Shown here: piece after piece, positions 24,620-33,605 of the stretch
Numbering within the stretch: position 1 is the stretch's first letter
How the letters are laid out: the number at the start of each line of letters is the position of its first letter
Assembly (NCBI GenBank): GCA_031548005.1
Contig: JAVBRK010000047.1
Location: 85,275 to 149,274, forward strand
DNA length: 64,000 nucleotides
Origin: BNXB01 sp031548005
Lineage (GTDB): Bacteria; Bacteroidota; Bacteroidia; Bacteroidales; Azobacteroidaceae
Reading direction: 5' to 3'
Translations under genes and position numbers: made by a program
Notes under the pieces: generated by a model
Database searches by the model: none
The model's input: only the letters and a program-made list of their open reading frames with translations
Told to the model about the DNA's origin: nothing

Positions 24620-27600
24620 ATGAAAAAAAATATACTCATAAAAATAACACTGTGCACCATGAGTTTACTTGGTGCATTCTGCACAGAATCTTTTGCTCAG
24701 GATCCCTGGGCCGGATTCAACAGACCTGGTAATATCATCGATGTGTCAGAGCAAGATTGCGTCGGACCAATGGCTGCAGGACAATTCAAAGCCAAACAGT
24801 CCTGGGTGACAACTTCCGGTACTGACAAATACTATTACGGATTTTCCATTCCCCTCGTGGGTGATGTCGACGGAGATGGTAAACCCGAAGTGCTTGCCCT
24901 GGGAACTGACGGGACTTATACGGGCTTAAATCCCACAGCCAGTCGTATCGATATTATTTCGGGAGTTGGTACTGTTAAAGCGACTATTCCATTTGGAGAC
25001 GCCACTACCGGATTCAGGTATGCCTACTCAACATCTTTCCATGGTAGTCCGTCTACCATAGCCATTGGAAAAGCAAATGCTTCGGATGCCTACCCTTGCA
25101 TTATCCTGACAACATCAGGGAGCTCAACTCAAATGGGGAAAATTGCATGTTGGCGATATAACGGCTCTACTTATGAACTTGTCTGGAGTAAAACCGGAAC
25201 AGACCGTTTCCATTACAACAATGGTACAGCTCTAACGAATTTTTGCTATCCGATGCCTCACATTGCAGACTTTGACGGCGACGGAAATGCCGAGCTTTTG
25301 GTCTACAACAAAATCTACGACCTGGCATCTGGGACTTTCCGGGTTCAGACTGAAGATCTGAATACAGCCAATGTCGGAAGAAGGTGGTGGTATAATAATA
25401 ATGGGGGGGGCTACGAAGATCACCTCGGAATGATGGCGGTAGCCGACCTGGACAATGACGGAAAAGTGGAAATTGCAGCAGGAAACAAAGTGTATAAGGT
25501 AGTCAATAATTCCGGGACCTGGAGTGTAACTCCATATACTTATAATTTCTCTATCACTGGTTTTGGTGATAATCCGCCTAGTTACTATGGTGATGGATTT
25601 ACAGGAGTTGCCGATATGGATGGCGATGGAAAACTGGAAGTCGTTACTCTGGGAGTTTCTCTTGAGACACCATACAGAAACTGGAAAGTAAGGGTATACG
25701 CCTGGAAACCAGACTTTTCCGGAGCAAATAATCACACTCTGGTAGGTGCACAAACAATAGCGTTTTATATTTTAGAAGGAACTTTCGGGATGCCGTTTCT
25801 GGGAGATATCAATGGAGACAAAAAAGTTATTAATGGCAAATTGCTTCCGGAAGTCTGTTTCATTCATGGACAACTTGATGCCGGGTCGGAAGTTGCAGGC
25901 TACTGGACTCCCAAAATACACCCTTTATCTCCTGGCCTTAATGATACTGATATCCGAAGGAACTCCGGAGGTCGGAGATGTTTTGTTTCTGCATTAACTC
26001 TCGATCCTAATGAGTCGACAATAGAAAACAAACTGAAATTATCTTGGATGATGGAAGCTTGGGACGGTTCGCAATGTACGGGGATTACCACTTTTGATTT
26101 TGCCAATGAAGGCCGACAGTTAGTGGTCTACCGGGACGAGCAAACCTTAAGGGTAATTGACGCTGGGGTTAAAGATTATGTAACTCTCGATGAAGTTATT
26201 ACATCTCCGAACACCTCCATACGTATGAAGAATGACGTACACTCCTATACCGCTTACGAATATCCGGTGGTTGCCGACATCAATGGTGATGGCGGCGCCG
26301 ACTTTATCACTCTGGGTAATCAGGGTGTATACGTTACCGGTTCCAATGCTTATATGTTTGAAGGAGATGGAGCAGCGTTTGTAGGTGCACCTCCGGTATG
26401 GAACCAGTTTGTATATTTCCCGACATTAGTCAACAACGATCTGAGCATATCAGCCAAACCAATGCCCATTACCACGGTGTTTCAAAAATGTGCTGTCGAC
26501 GCTGACGGAAATCCGACAACAGACTGTAAAAGCATTGCTCCTTACAACGGAACGTTACTGCAACAACCGATTGTGCGGAATGACAACTTTTATCCTGCTG
26601 TTCTGATGCCGGACCTGGTGCCGTCTGATCTGCAATTCTCAGGTTTTACAGCAAACAGCATCACAATTTCGTTTAAGGTCACAAACAACGGATCAGCAGC
26701 AATCAGTAATAATGCTCCTATTTCATTCTATTACGGCACATCTTTGGAGACAGCTCAATTGCTGACTACAAAGAAAATTCTGGACTCAAGCACGAATAAT
26801 ACGACTTCCATCTATCCTACTGATGCAAGCAACCCCGCACCCACTCTTACCTATACGTTTACCGGCCTGTCTTTCGACCCGCGCAATAAAATGTTCTGGA
26901 TTCAATTGACCGACAACGGAGACAAGACTGTACCGGCAACAGGGTACTATGAGTGTGTGAAAGCAGATAATGTTATAAATGGAGGTATTCTTCAGGCTAA
27001 TAATGATGCGATAACAGGTCTTTATGCCGGAAGCTACCAAGATGTGGATGTCCTTGCCAATGACTTCTACTCCTGTACCACCCCAACTATAAAAATCAAA
27101 AGTTACTCAGCCAAGACCTATGCATACCCATTGAATGGTAAAATCCGCGTTTGGCTCGACCCGGATGCAACAGGGACTGTTTCTGTAACTTACGCGATCA
27201 CTTGCGACGGAATTACTGAAAGTAATGTAGCAACTGCAAGCGGAACCATTACTGCAGGTCCCGACCCTAATGCTGTAGCAACTGCAGTCTGGACCGGTGC
27301 CGCCAATGATCAAGATTGGCAGAATATAAACAACTGGACAGTAACTCCTTCAGGAAGAACCAAGATCATCAACAGCACCGATGTAACCATTGCAGCCGGC
27401 AAGACGAACTATCCTGAGTTACAAATGGGGACACGCGCAGCTTGTAATAAAATTACGTTCGAACCTGGAGCTGAAGTAGGAAAGCCGATGATTCTGAAAT
27501 ACAATGAAGCGAGAGTGCAACTGACCCTTCCATCTAACCGCTGGAACATGGTCACCCCTCCTCTGATGAATTTTTACTCAGGCGACTTCTATCATGAAAA

Positions 27601-29071
27601 CTCTCCTAAACGTGGAGTTGTAGCCGGAGAATATACCGTATACCAACAGTTGTATCAAACAAACAATCCTCAAACATCAGCCATAATCGATGCCGGCAGT
27701 TGGAGTTCGCCATTTAGAGACCTGGATATTTCCTATCCGATAGGAATGGGTGTTGCTGTATGGATCGACGATAATCAGCCAATCGGATCGACGACAAATG
27801 TTCCGTTCAAATTCCCGGTTGAGTCTATAACCAATACTCAATACTCCTATTACGATGCTAATCCACTCTCTCCGACCTATGGATCAGCTACCAGACAATC
27901 GGCAGTTTTAACAAGAACAAGCCAGTATAAATTTGCATTCGATACAGCGTTGCAATCCGATACAACATTTAAAATGACTGTGAATAAGGGTGGTGATGAA
28001 AGTTACAATTCGGTTGTTATCGGGAACCCATTGATGTCGCATCTCGATCCGGTAAAGTTCCAGGAAGCAAATCCTGCTCTTGCCAAATCTTTCAAAGTTC
28101 TGCGAACAGCAACAGAGTCAGAAGGTAATGTCGTCGACGTATATTATACTTATCAGATTGACGAAACGACCGGAGCAATTACCTCTCCGGATGAAACCGG
28201 AGTGTCCGATCTCAAAATAGCTCCAATGCAATCCATAATTTTCGATAAGGCATCTCAATTGACAAATAGTCAGGTTTCAATTACACCCGATATGTCTCTA
28301 ACAGCGCCTCAGTATCAGCTTCGTGCATCAGCAAACGAAGATAACCTGTTCCGTATCCATGCTTACAATGGAAAATTCAGGAATTCTTCTATGCTGTTTC
28401 GTTATAACGAGACTTCAAGCAATTCGTTTGTAATTAACGAAGATGTCTGGACTACACTTCCGGAGGCGAACCTCAATAATAATAAAGAAAATACAACCAT
28501 GGCCAGTATTGTCTATGCTCTTGTAAATAAAAATAATAATCCTGTTGCTACCTCCATCAACTCCGTCGGAGATCTGGATCAAGCAATGGAAATTGGGGTC
28601 AGTACAGCCGTAAGCACGAACAAGTTAAAATTGGAATTTGCTGATTATAAAAACTTCCCGGCAAGTGGGATCTGGTTCGAGGATCGTATGAATAAAGATG
28701 CTAATGGCAATTCGTATATTCAGAATATTCAGGAAAATCCGGTATATGAATTTACAAATGAAAATAATGATGCCGGAGCAGGTCGTTTCTACATCTATTT
28801 CAATCCTAAAGCTCCTTCCGGAACAGAGGATATTTCCACAGACAGGAATACAATCCAAATTCATAATACCGGTAAGATGATTACAGTATTGAGTGGAAAT
28901 AGTCAATCGATCCAAACCGTTTCAGTTTATAATCTGCAAGGTCAGCTTGTTGTATTCAAGAAAGGTCTGAATCAGTTACACGTTACATTTTCAGTTCCAG
29001 AAAGTGGGGTCTACATCGTGAAGGCAACGACAGAAAAAGAACAAAGCAATCGTAAGGTCCTGATTCAATAA
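24620..29071 (+). CDS. Very large exported FG-GAP-repeat protein with type IX secretion sorting domain
   Basis: This 1483-residue protein has a signal peptide (cleavage near ESFAQ, residue 27). Calcium-binding-like FG-GAP/VCBS motifs occur near residues 82 (DVDGDGKPE), 215 (DFDGDGNAE), 274 (DLDNDGKVE), 330 (DMDGDGKLE), 394 (DINGDKK) and 551 (DINGDGGAD), spread irregularly as in an integrin-like beta propeller. A CARDB-like domain begins near 665, another Ig-like part near 800-880, and the last ~75 residues (SVYNLQGQLV ... GVYIVKATT ... RKVLIQ) form a type A T9SS sorting domain. It should be secreted across the outer membrane and fixed to the surface. Its place at the head of the polysaccharide locus suggests a surface-layer, adhesion or matrix role, which is inference. 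Confidence 0.88.
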   Translation: MKKNILIKITLCTMSLLGAFCTESFAQDPWAGFNRPGNIIDVSEQDCVGPMAAGQFKAKQSWVTTSGTDKYYYGFSIPLVGDVDGDGKPEVLALGTDGTYTGLNPTASRIDIISGVGTVKATIPFGDATTGFRYAYSTSFHGSPSTIAIGKANASDAYPCIILTTSGSSTQMGKIACWRYNGSTYELVWSKTGTDRFHYNNGTALTNFCYPMPHIADFDGDGNAELLVYNKIYDLASGTFRVQTEDLNTANVGRRWWYNNNGGGYEDHLGMMAVADLDNDGKVEIAAGNKVYKVVNNSGTWSVTPYTYNFSITGFGDNPPSYYGDGFTGVADMDGDGKLEVVTLGVSLETPYRNWKVRVYAWKPDFSGANNHTLVGAQTIAFYILEGTFGMPFLGDINGDKKVINGKLLPEVCFIHGQLDAGSEVAGYWTPKIHPLSPGLNDTDIRRNSGGRRCFVSALTLDPNESTIENKLKLSWMMEAWDGSQCTGITTFDFANEGRQLVVYRDEQTLRVIDAGVKDYVTLDEVITSPNTSIRMKNDVHSYTAYEYPVVADINGDGGADFITLGNQGVYVTGSNAYMFEGDGAAFVGAPPVWNQFVYFPTLVNNDLSISAKPMPITTVFQKCAVDADGNPTTDCKSIAPYNGTLLQQPIVRNDNFYPAVLMPDLVPSDLQFSGFTANSITISFKVTNNGSAAISNNAPISFYYGTSLETAQLLTTKKILDSSTNNTTSIYPTDASNPAPTLTYTFTGLSFDPRNKMFWIQLTDNGDKTVPATGYYECVKADNVINGGILQANNDAITGLYAGSYQDVDVLANDFYSCTTPTIKIKSYSAKTYAYPLNGKIRVWLDPDATGTVSVTYAITCDGITESNVATASGTITAGPDPNAVATAVWTGAANDQDWQNINNWTVTPSGRTKIINSTDVTIAAGKTNYPELQMGTRAACNKITFEPGAEVGKPMILKYNEARVQLTLPSNRWNMVTPPLMNFYSGDFYHENSPKRGVVAGEYTVYQQLYQTNNPQTSAIIDAGSWSSPFRDLDISYPIGMGVAVWIDDNQPIGSTTNVPFKFPVESITNTQYSYYDANPLSPTYGSATRQSAVLTRTSQYKFAFDTALQSDTTFKMTVNKGGDESYNSVVIGNPLMSHLDPVKFQEANPALAKSFKVLRTATESEGNVVDVYYTYQIDETTGAITSPDETGVSDLKIAPMQSIIFDKASQLTNSQVSITPDMSLTAPQYQLRASANEDNLFRIHAYNGKFRNSSMLFRYNETSSNSFVINEDVWTTLPEANLNNNKENTTMASIVYALVNKNNNPVATSINSVGDLDQAMEIGVSTAVSTNKLKLEFADYKNFPASGIWFEDRMNKDANGNSYIQNIQENPVYEFTNENNDAGAGRFYIYFNPKAPSGTEDISTDRNTIQIHNTGKMITVLSGNSQSIQTVSVYNLQGQLVVFKKGLNQLHVTFSVPESGVYIVKATTEKEQSNRKVLIQ

Positions 29072-29103
29072 AAGCAGGAATAATAAATATTGAAAATAAA
29101 CAT

Positions 29104-29148
29104 ACAAATTGGGAAATTATGTAATTTCCAGATAGTTTCCCAGTTTGT
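29104..29148 (+). terminator. Nested hairpins between the type IX cargo gene and the export genes
   Basis: ACAAATTGGGAAA (29104-29116) pairs with 29136-29148 with one G-U, a 13-bp stem. A shorter hairpin, 29112-29119 with 29122-29129 (8 perfect pairs), shares part of the left arm, so the two cannot both be complete. The large stem is followed by TTCAAGATTTG, a weak T-run. It may terminate or attenuate transcription entering the polysaccharide genes. The 148-bp gap has no other visible element. Confidence 0.5.
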
Positions 29149-29219
29149 TTCAAGATTTGATAAAATGAACCTACCGTAAAGTTCAGCTTCTGAATGAACG
29201 GGAATAATAACTAAAAGAA

Positions 29220-30044
29220 ATGTTAAAACTAAGTGCTAAAATTGTTGTTATCGTATCATTGTTGATTGTAGTATCATCTTGTGTATCTTATAAAAAAGTT
29301 CCCTATATGGAAAATGATGATACTCGTGAACAGACTATTGTGACTCTACCCACAAAAGCTTTAGAGAATCGTACCCGTTTTCAAACAGGGGATATCATCA
29401 ATATCTCTGTAAATTCAACGATGGAGCCTTCACTCGTTGCAGATTTTAATTTAATGTTCCAACCATCAACATCATTTACAGGACAATCGGAAGGTGCAAA
29501 TTATTCACGTGGAGAAAATAATTATTTAGTAGACGAATCCGGATACATTGAATTTCCTGTTTTCGGAAAATTAAAAGTTACCAGTCTTACCCGTGATGAA
29601 TTGAAATCCAACTTACAGGCATTAATAAAAGATTACTTAAAAATAGATCCTATAGTTACCGTACGACTCGTCAACTACCAAATATCAGTATTAGGTGAAG
29701 TTGGTAGTCCGGGAATGCACACAGTGCCCAAAGACAACATTAATATCCTGGAAGCGCTTGCTTTAGCCGGAGATATGACAATCTACGGAGAACGGGACAA
29801 TGTAAGAATAATGAGACAAATGCCCGGCGGGGAAATGCAAGTAATTCGTTTGAACATGAACGACCCAAACATTGCCAGCTCTCCTTATTTCTACCTGCAG
29901 CAAAATGATGTGCTGTATGTCCAACCGAATAAGACACAAGCTCAAAACTCAGGCGGTATGGGTGCGCAAACAAGCTTTTGGCTTGCAATTACCTCTTTTG
30001 GCATGGGAATTGTCGGCTTTATCCTGATGCTTGCGAATTTATAA
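29220..30044 (+). CDS. Wza-type polysaccharide export lipoprotein
   Basis: The 274-residue protein is the outer-membrane or periplasmic export component for capsule or exopolysaccharide. It has a lipoprotein signal with lipobox ending VVSSC (Cys at residue 22), a poly-export domain (FQTGDIINISVNSTM through the region VDESGYIEFPVFGKLKV), an SLBB domain (VLGEVGSPGMHTVPKDNINILEAL) and a hydrophobic C-terminal helix (about 250-272). It is smaller than E. coli Wza, as usual for Bacteroidota. It begins the run of tightly spaced polysaccharide genes and pairs functionally with the Wzc protein 580 bp downstream. Confidence 0.92.
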   Translation: MLKLSAKIVVIVSLLIVVSSCVSYKKVPYMENDDTREQTIVTLPTKALENRTRFQTGDIINISVNSTMEPSLVADFNLMFQPSTSFTGQSEGANYSRGENNYLVDESGYIEFPVFGKLKVTSLTRDELKSNLQALIKDYLKIDPIVTVRLVNYQISVLGEVGSPGMHTVPKDNINILEALALAGDMTIYGERDNVRIMRQMPGGEMQVIRLNMNDPNIASSPYFYLQQNDVLYVQPNKTQAQNSGGMGAQTSFWLAITSFGMGIVGFILMLANL

Positions 30045-30092
30045 TGATTTACTTAATTTAATTAACATAACACTATTTACACTTGAATTATT

Positions 30093-30377
30093 ATGTCTAA
30101 ACAAACTTCATTTTCACACCAGCTAAAAGTACTGGAAGCGTTTTCTGTAACATTACAAGAGTTTCAACAAGCACTCTATCATCTTTCTGACAAGTATGAA
30201 AAAAGCATCTATTCGCTTTACGAAGAAGATGGCTTAATGGAAGAAATTTACCATGGGTATGACAACAACCTGTTACACTCGATGAAAGAATCATTGATGC
30301 AATTGGCAAAAAGAGTCGAAGAACAGGATATACCCTATGTAGAAAAAGAAATTAGTTTTATGGCTGCCAGATTATAA
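30093..30377 (+). CDS. Small helical protein of unknown function
   Basis: I do not recognise this 94-residue protein. It is predicted almost wholly helical, charged and without signal peptide or TM segment (SHQLKVLEAFSVTLQEFQ at the start, ESLMQLAKRVEEQD later), so it is probably cytoplasmic and may form a helical bundle or coiled coil. It lies between the Wza-type gene (48 bp away) and the mini HU gene (36 bp). The context suggests a partner of the export or kinase apparatus, which is inference only. Coding is supported by regular spacing and by reading in the direction of all neighbours. Confidence 0.65.
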   Translation: MSKQTSFSHQLKVLEAFSVTLQEFQQALYHLSDKYEKSIYSLYEEDGLMEEIYHGYDNNLLHSMKESLMQLAKRVEEQDIPYVEKEISFMAARL

Positions 30378-30413
30378 AATTTTCCTTTTAATCAGGAAAT
30401 AAAAAAAAAGTTC

Positions 30414-30629
30414 ATGAAGCAATTGAATCAAATATTGGCAGAAAAATACCAAATGAATGACCCGGAGCTCTCCAAAGCCCGGGAAGTAATTGCAGGCTAT
30501 ATCTCTGAAGAACTACAAAAAGGAGAGGTAGTCTGCATTGATGGCTTCGGAGAGTTTCAAACAAAAGAAGTAGCGGGAAGAAAAATAGTTTCTTTCATTG
30601 CCGCTCCAAACGAAAGTATTGACGAATGA
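30414..30629 (+). CDS. Mini HU/IHF-like protein
   Basis: This 71-residue protein resembles an HU-type fold shortened at the C terminus. The N-terminal helices are followed by KGEVVCIDGFGEFQTKEVAG and RKIVSFIAAPN, which match the HU pattern of a G-F-G-x-F turn and the strand leading to A-P, but the DNA-clasping beta arm is abbreviated. Its stop overlaps the start of the Wzc gene in an ATGA, so the two are translationally coupled, and the Wzc protein itself begins with a second HU-like domain. Dimerisation of the two is a natural idea but not shown. Confidence 0.65.
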   Translation: MKQLNQILAEKYQMNDPELSKAREVIAGYISEELQKGEVVCIDGFGEFQTKEVAGRKIVSFIAAPNESIDE

Positions 30630-33574
30630 TAAAAATTCAAGACATCGAAAATGAATTAAAAGTCCGTCTGGAGCAAGAAAATATCCAGATTACAGACGGA
30701 TTTACTACTGATTTTTTTAAAACTGTATTAGAAGTTGTAAAAGAAAATGGGACTATAGAGATTCCTGAATTAGGGACTTTCTTTTACCAGCAAAAAGAAG
30801 ATACCAATGCAAAATTGGAGTTTGCTCCTTCCATACAGTTCAGAAATAGCTTAAATAAGGGTCAAAATAAAGAACTGAATGTAAAGGATAATCCATTTAC
30901 CACAGGCTATCCTGACATTGCCCTGGCTAAAAGAAAAGTTTCTTTCACCGACGAAAGTGATGCTCTTAAAATTCCGATAAAAGAATCAGAAGTTAAAGCA
31001 GGACAAGAATCGTCCACTCCTGGTACATCTAAAAAACAACCGGATATCTTTCCTGAGGGAGGAAAAACAATCAAAGAAGAAATAGGGACAAAAAAGAGTT
31101 CCAGAAGAGAATCGAGGGGTCCTGTTCCGGAAGTTAATAATCCAGGACTTAGATCCGAGGAAAGGAGTCAACCGATTCAGCATAAAAAGCAGACTTCCAA
31201 TGATAAAGAAGTCGACCTTCAGTGGTTTTTGATTAATTTTCTGGTGCATTGGAAATGGTTTGCCGCCTCTATCATCCTGGCTTTACTTTGTGGTTATCTA
31301 TACCTTCGTTACAGTACTCCGGTTTATAGTGTTAATTCCGAAATTGTACTAAAAGATAACAAAGGGGGACTAGGAAACAGTGAGCTTTCCATTTTTGAAA
31401 ATATGAATCTGGTCAATCCTGGAAACAATCTGGATAATGAAATGATCATACTTCAATCCCGGGACTTGATAGAAACAGTTGTCAGAGAACAGGGGCTATA
31501 TATAAAGTACTCCATCAAAGGCCGGTTTAAAGATTCAGATTTGTATTTTAATGAAAATGCACGGCCTTACCAATCTGTTCCGGTAAAGGTTTCGGTGGAA
31601 GAAACAAATCTATCGAATATTGCAGGTGCGATGCGGTTGAAATTATCGGCCAAGTCTGATAATACCATCACAGTTGAAGGCTCTTATGGAGGAGAAGTCA
31701 TTTCTGAGACATTCAATACACTTCCGGCATCCTTTCAGTCGCCAATTGGCGAAGTTTACCTAAAACCGGATCCTGTGTATAAATTAGATCCGGATTTTCC
31801 ATTGCATGTAGATATTTGTAATCCTCTGCCAATTGCGATGTATTACAGCTCTATTCTTACAGTTGGTACAGTTGGTAAAAATACCAGTATTGTAAATTTG
31901 TCTTTGAACGAAACACATCGTCACCGTGGTGTAGAATTTCTCTACAAATTGATTGAAATCTACAACCGGGATGCCATGGAAGATAAAAATAAAGCAGCAA
32001 AAAACGCTACCCGCTTTATTGAAGACAGACTTGCTTCGATTACAAGTGATTTAAGTCGCTCTGAGTTGGACATCGAGGAATTTCGGAGAACAAATCGCTC
32101 TACCGATATTGGCTCTGAAACAACTATACTGCTTGAAGGAGACAATGCCTCAAAAAAACAATTAGTAGATATCGGGACGCAAATTGAGTTACTGAATATT
32201 TTAAGTGAAGAGCTTAAAAAAATAGGGAATAAACCGCAAACTCTTCCCTATGCTATTGAGTTGAAAGACAATAATTTATCAGGATCGATAAGTGAATATA
32301 ATGCCGCAGTACTAAATCGGGAGCGTCTTTTGAAATATACCAATGAGAACAACCAGCAAGTTATTCGGCTCAATGAAAAAATAGCTTTGTTGCGTAATAA
32401 TATCGCTTTAGGAGCAGACAATTCTCGTAAAACATTAAAAATCCGAGAGAAAGACATTAATGACCAGATATCGATGTACGGCAAAAGCATTGAAGATATC
32501 CCCCGGAAAGAACGAGAGCTGACTGAAAAAAGACGTCAACAGGAGATTAAAGCGAACCTGTACTTGATGCTTCTGGAAAAGAAAGAAGAAACTGCTTTAT
32601 CATTGGAGATTACAGCTCCAAGTGCAAAAGTAATCGAATCTCCTCTGGCAAGCGGCGCTCCAATAGCACCTAACAGACGATTCATTTATATAATCTGTTT
32701 TGTTATTGGTCTTATTTTACCATTTATACTCTTTAGTTTAAAAGAACTCTTAAACTATAAGGTCAAAACTGAGAAAGATGTTAACAAAAGATCGGATATA
32801 CCAATTATTGTCACTCTTCCTCAAAGTAAGAAAAAAGGACCGATGGTGGTTTCGGCCAACTCTACGGACTCTATTACGGAAATGTTCCGGTTGCTTCGTG
32901 TTAACTTAGGGACTATTCTTACCGATCCCAATAAAAAAGTTATATTGGTTACTTCGTTTTTAAGCGGAGAAGGAAAAACATTCGTATCTTTGAATCTGGC
33001 AATGACGTTTGCACTAAAATATAAGACGCTGCTGATAGGGTTAGACATCCGTCGTCCAAAGTTAGCATCTTACCTTGGTCTGAATGGCAATGTCGGTAAA
33101 AAGGGAATTGTTTCCTATCTGAACGGAGATGAAGATGATATCGACTCATTAATCCATAAAGGAATCTGTAAAAACTCTAACCTGGATGTATTGTTCTCAG
33201 GCGTTGTTCCTCCAAACCCCAATGAGCTTCTGATGGAAAGAGATTTGGATTGGCTTTTCCTGGAACTAAGGGAGAAATACGACTACATTATAGTCGATAC
33301 CTCCCCGGTAGGTAGTGTTTCCGACACATTCCTGTTAGATCGGATAAGTGATGCAACCCTATTTGTTTTAAGAGAAAATGTGACTCCATTGAATGCCATT
33401 AATTTCATTGATAGTATCAATCGTGAACATCGTTTGAAAAACATGAGGTTAGTATATAACGGCGTTTCTCAAAATAATTTTGGGAAGTATGGTTACCGAT
33501 ATGGATATGGATATGGATATGGATATGGATATGGGTACTCTCAAAATTACAGTTCCAAGGATGAAAACAATTAA
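30626..33574 (+). CDS. Wzc-type polysaccharide co-polymerase / tyrosine autokinase with N-terminal HU-like domain
   Basis: The 982-residue inner-membrane protein controls polymer length and export. From the N terminus: an HU-like domain (about 1-85; VKENGTIEIPELGTFFYQ and LEFAPSIQFRNSLN), a charged linker (85-195), TM1 (about 208-228), the periplasmic Wzz/GNVR domain with helical hairpins, TM2 (about 690-712), and a BY-kinase domain. The kinase has Walker A FLSGEGKTFVSLN (near 778-790), Walker A' GLDIRRPKLASYLG, and Walker B YDYIIVDTSPVGS. The C terminus is a tyrosine cluster of six YG repeats (959-970), the expected autophosphorylation tail. Wzc is well known; the HU-like N-terminal fusion is unusual. 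No cognate phosphatase gene is in the window. Confidence 0.9.
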   Translation: MIKIQDIENELKVRLEQENIQITDGFTTDFFKTVLEVVKENGTIEIPELGTFFYQQKEDTNAKLEFAPSIQFRNSLNKGQNKELNVKDNPFTTGYPDIALAKRKVSFTDESDALKIPIKESEVKAGQESSTPGTSKKQPDIFPEGGKTIKEEIGTKKSSRRESRGPVPEVNNPGLRSEERSQPIQHKKQTSNDKEVDLQWFLINFLVHWKWFAASIILALLCGYLYLRYSTPVYSVNSEIVLKDNKGGLGNSELSIFENMNLVNPGNNLDNEMIILQSRDLIETVVREQGLYIKYSIKGRFKDSDLYFNENARPYQSVPVKVSVEETNLSNIAGAMRLKLSAKSDNTITVEGSYGGEVISETFNTLPASFQSPIGEVYLKPDPVYKLDPDFPLHVDICNPLPIAMYYSSILTVGTVGKNTSIVNLSLNETHRHRGVEFLYKLIEIYNRDAMEDKNKAAKNATRFIEDRLASITSDLSRSELDIEEFRRTNRSTDIGSETTILLEGDNASKKQLVDIGTQIELLNILSEELKKIGNKPQTLPYAIELKDNNLSGSISEYNAAVLNRERLLKYTNENNQQVIRLNEKIALLRNNIALGADNSRKTLKIREKDINDQISMYGKSIEDIPRKERELTEKRRQQEIKANLYLMLLEKKEETALSLEITAPSAKVIESPLASGAPIAPNRRFIYIICFVIGLILPFILFSLKELLNYKVKTEKDVNKRSDIPIIVTLPQSKKKGPMVVSANSTDSITEMFRLLRVNLGTILTDPNKKVILVTSFLSGEGKTFVSLNLAMTFALKYKTLLIGLDIRRPKLASYLGLNGNVGKKGIVSYLNGDEDDIDSLIHKGICKNSNLDVLFSGVVPPNPNELLMERDLDWLFLELREKYDYIIVDTSPVGSVSDTFLLDRISDATLFVLRENVTPLNAINFIDSINREHRLKNMRLVYNGVSQNNFGKYGYRYGYGYGYGYGYGYSQNYSSKDENN
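33500..33535 (+). repeat. Hexanucleotide tandem repeat (TATGGA)5 plus TATGGG coding the Wzc tyrosine tail
   Basis: Five exact TATGGA units and one TATGGG lie in frame at the 3' end of the wzc-type gene and encode (Tyr-Gly)6 at residues 959-970. Because the unit is six bases, slippage would change tyrosine number without a frameshift. Confidence 0.9.
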
Positions 33575-33605
33575 GATTATTAACACATATTAAACCAAGT
33601 AAATT

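Noticed and set aside
25232..25753. Minus-strand 173-codon frame
   Set aside because: It is antisense to the FG-GAP repeats of the type IX cargo gene; repeat bias of the real gene explains the open frame.
33500..33535. Short tandem repeat as a CRISPR-like array
   Set aside because: The unit is only six bases, with no spacers, and codes the Wzc tyrosine tail.
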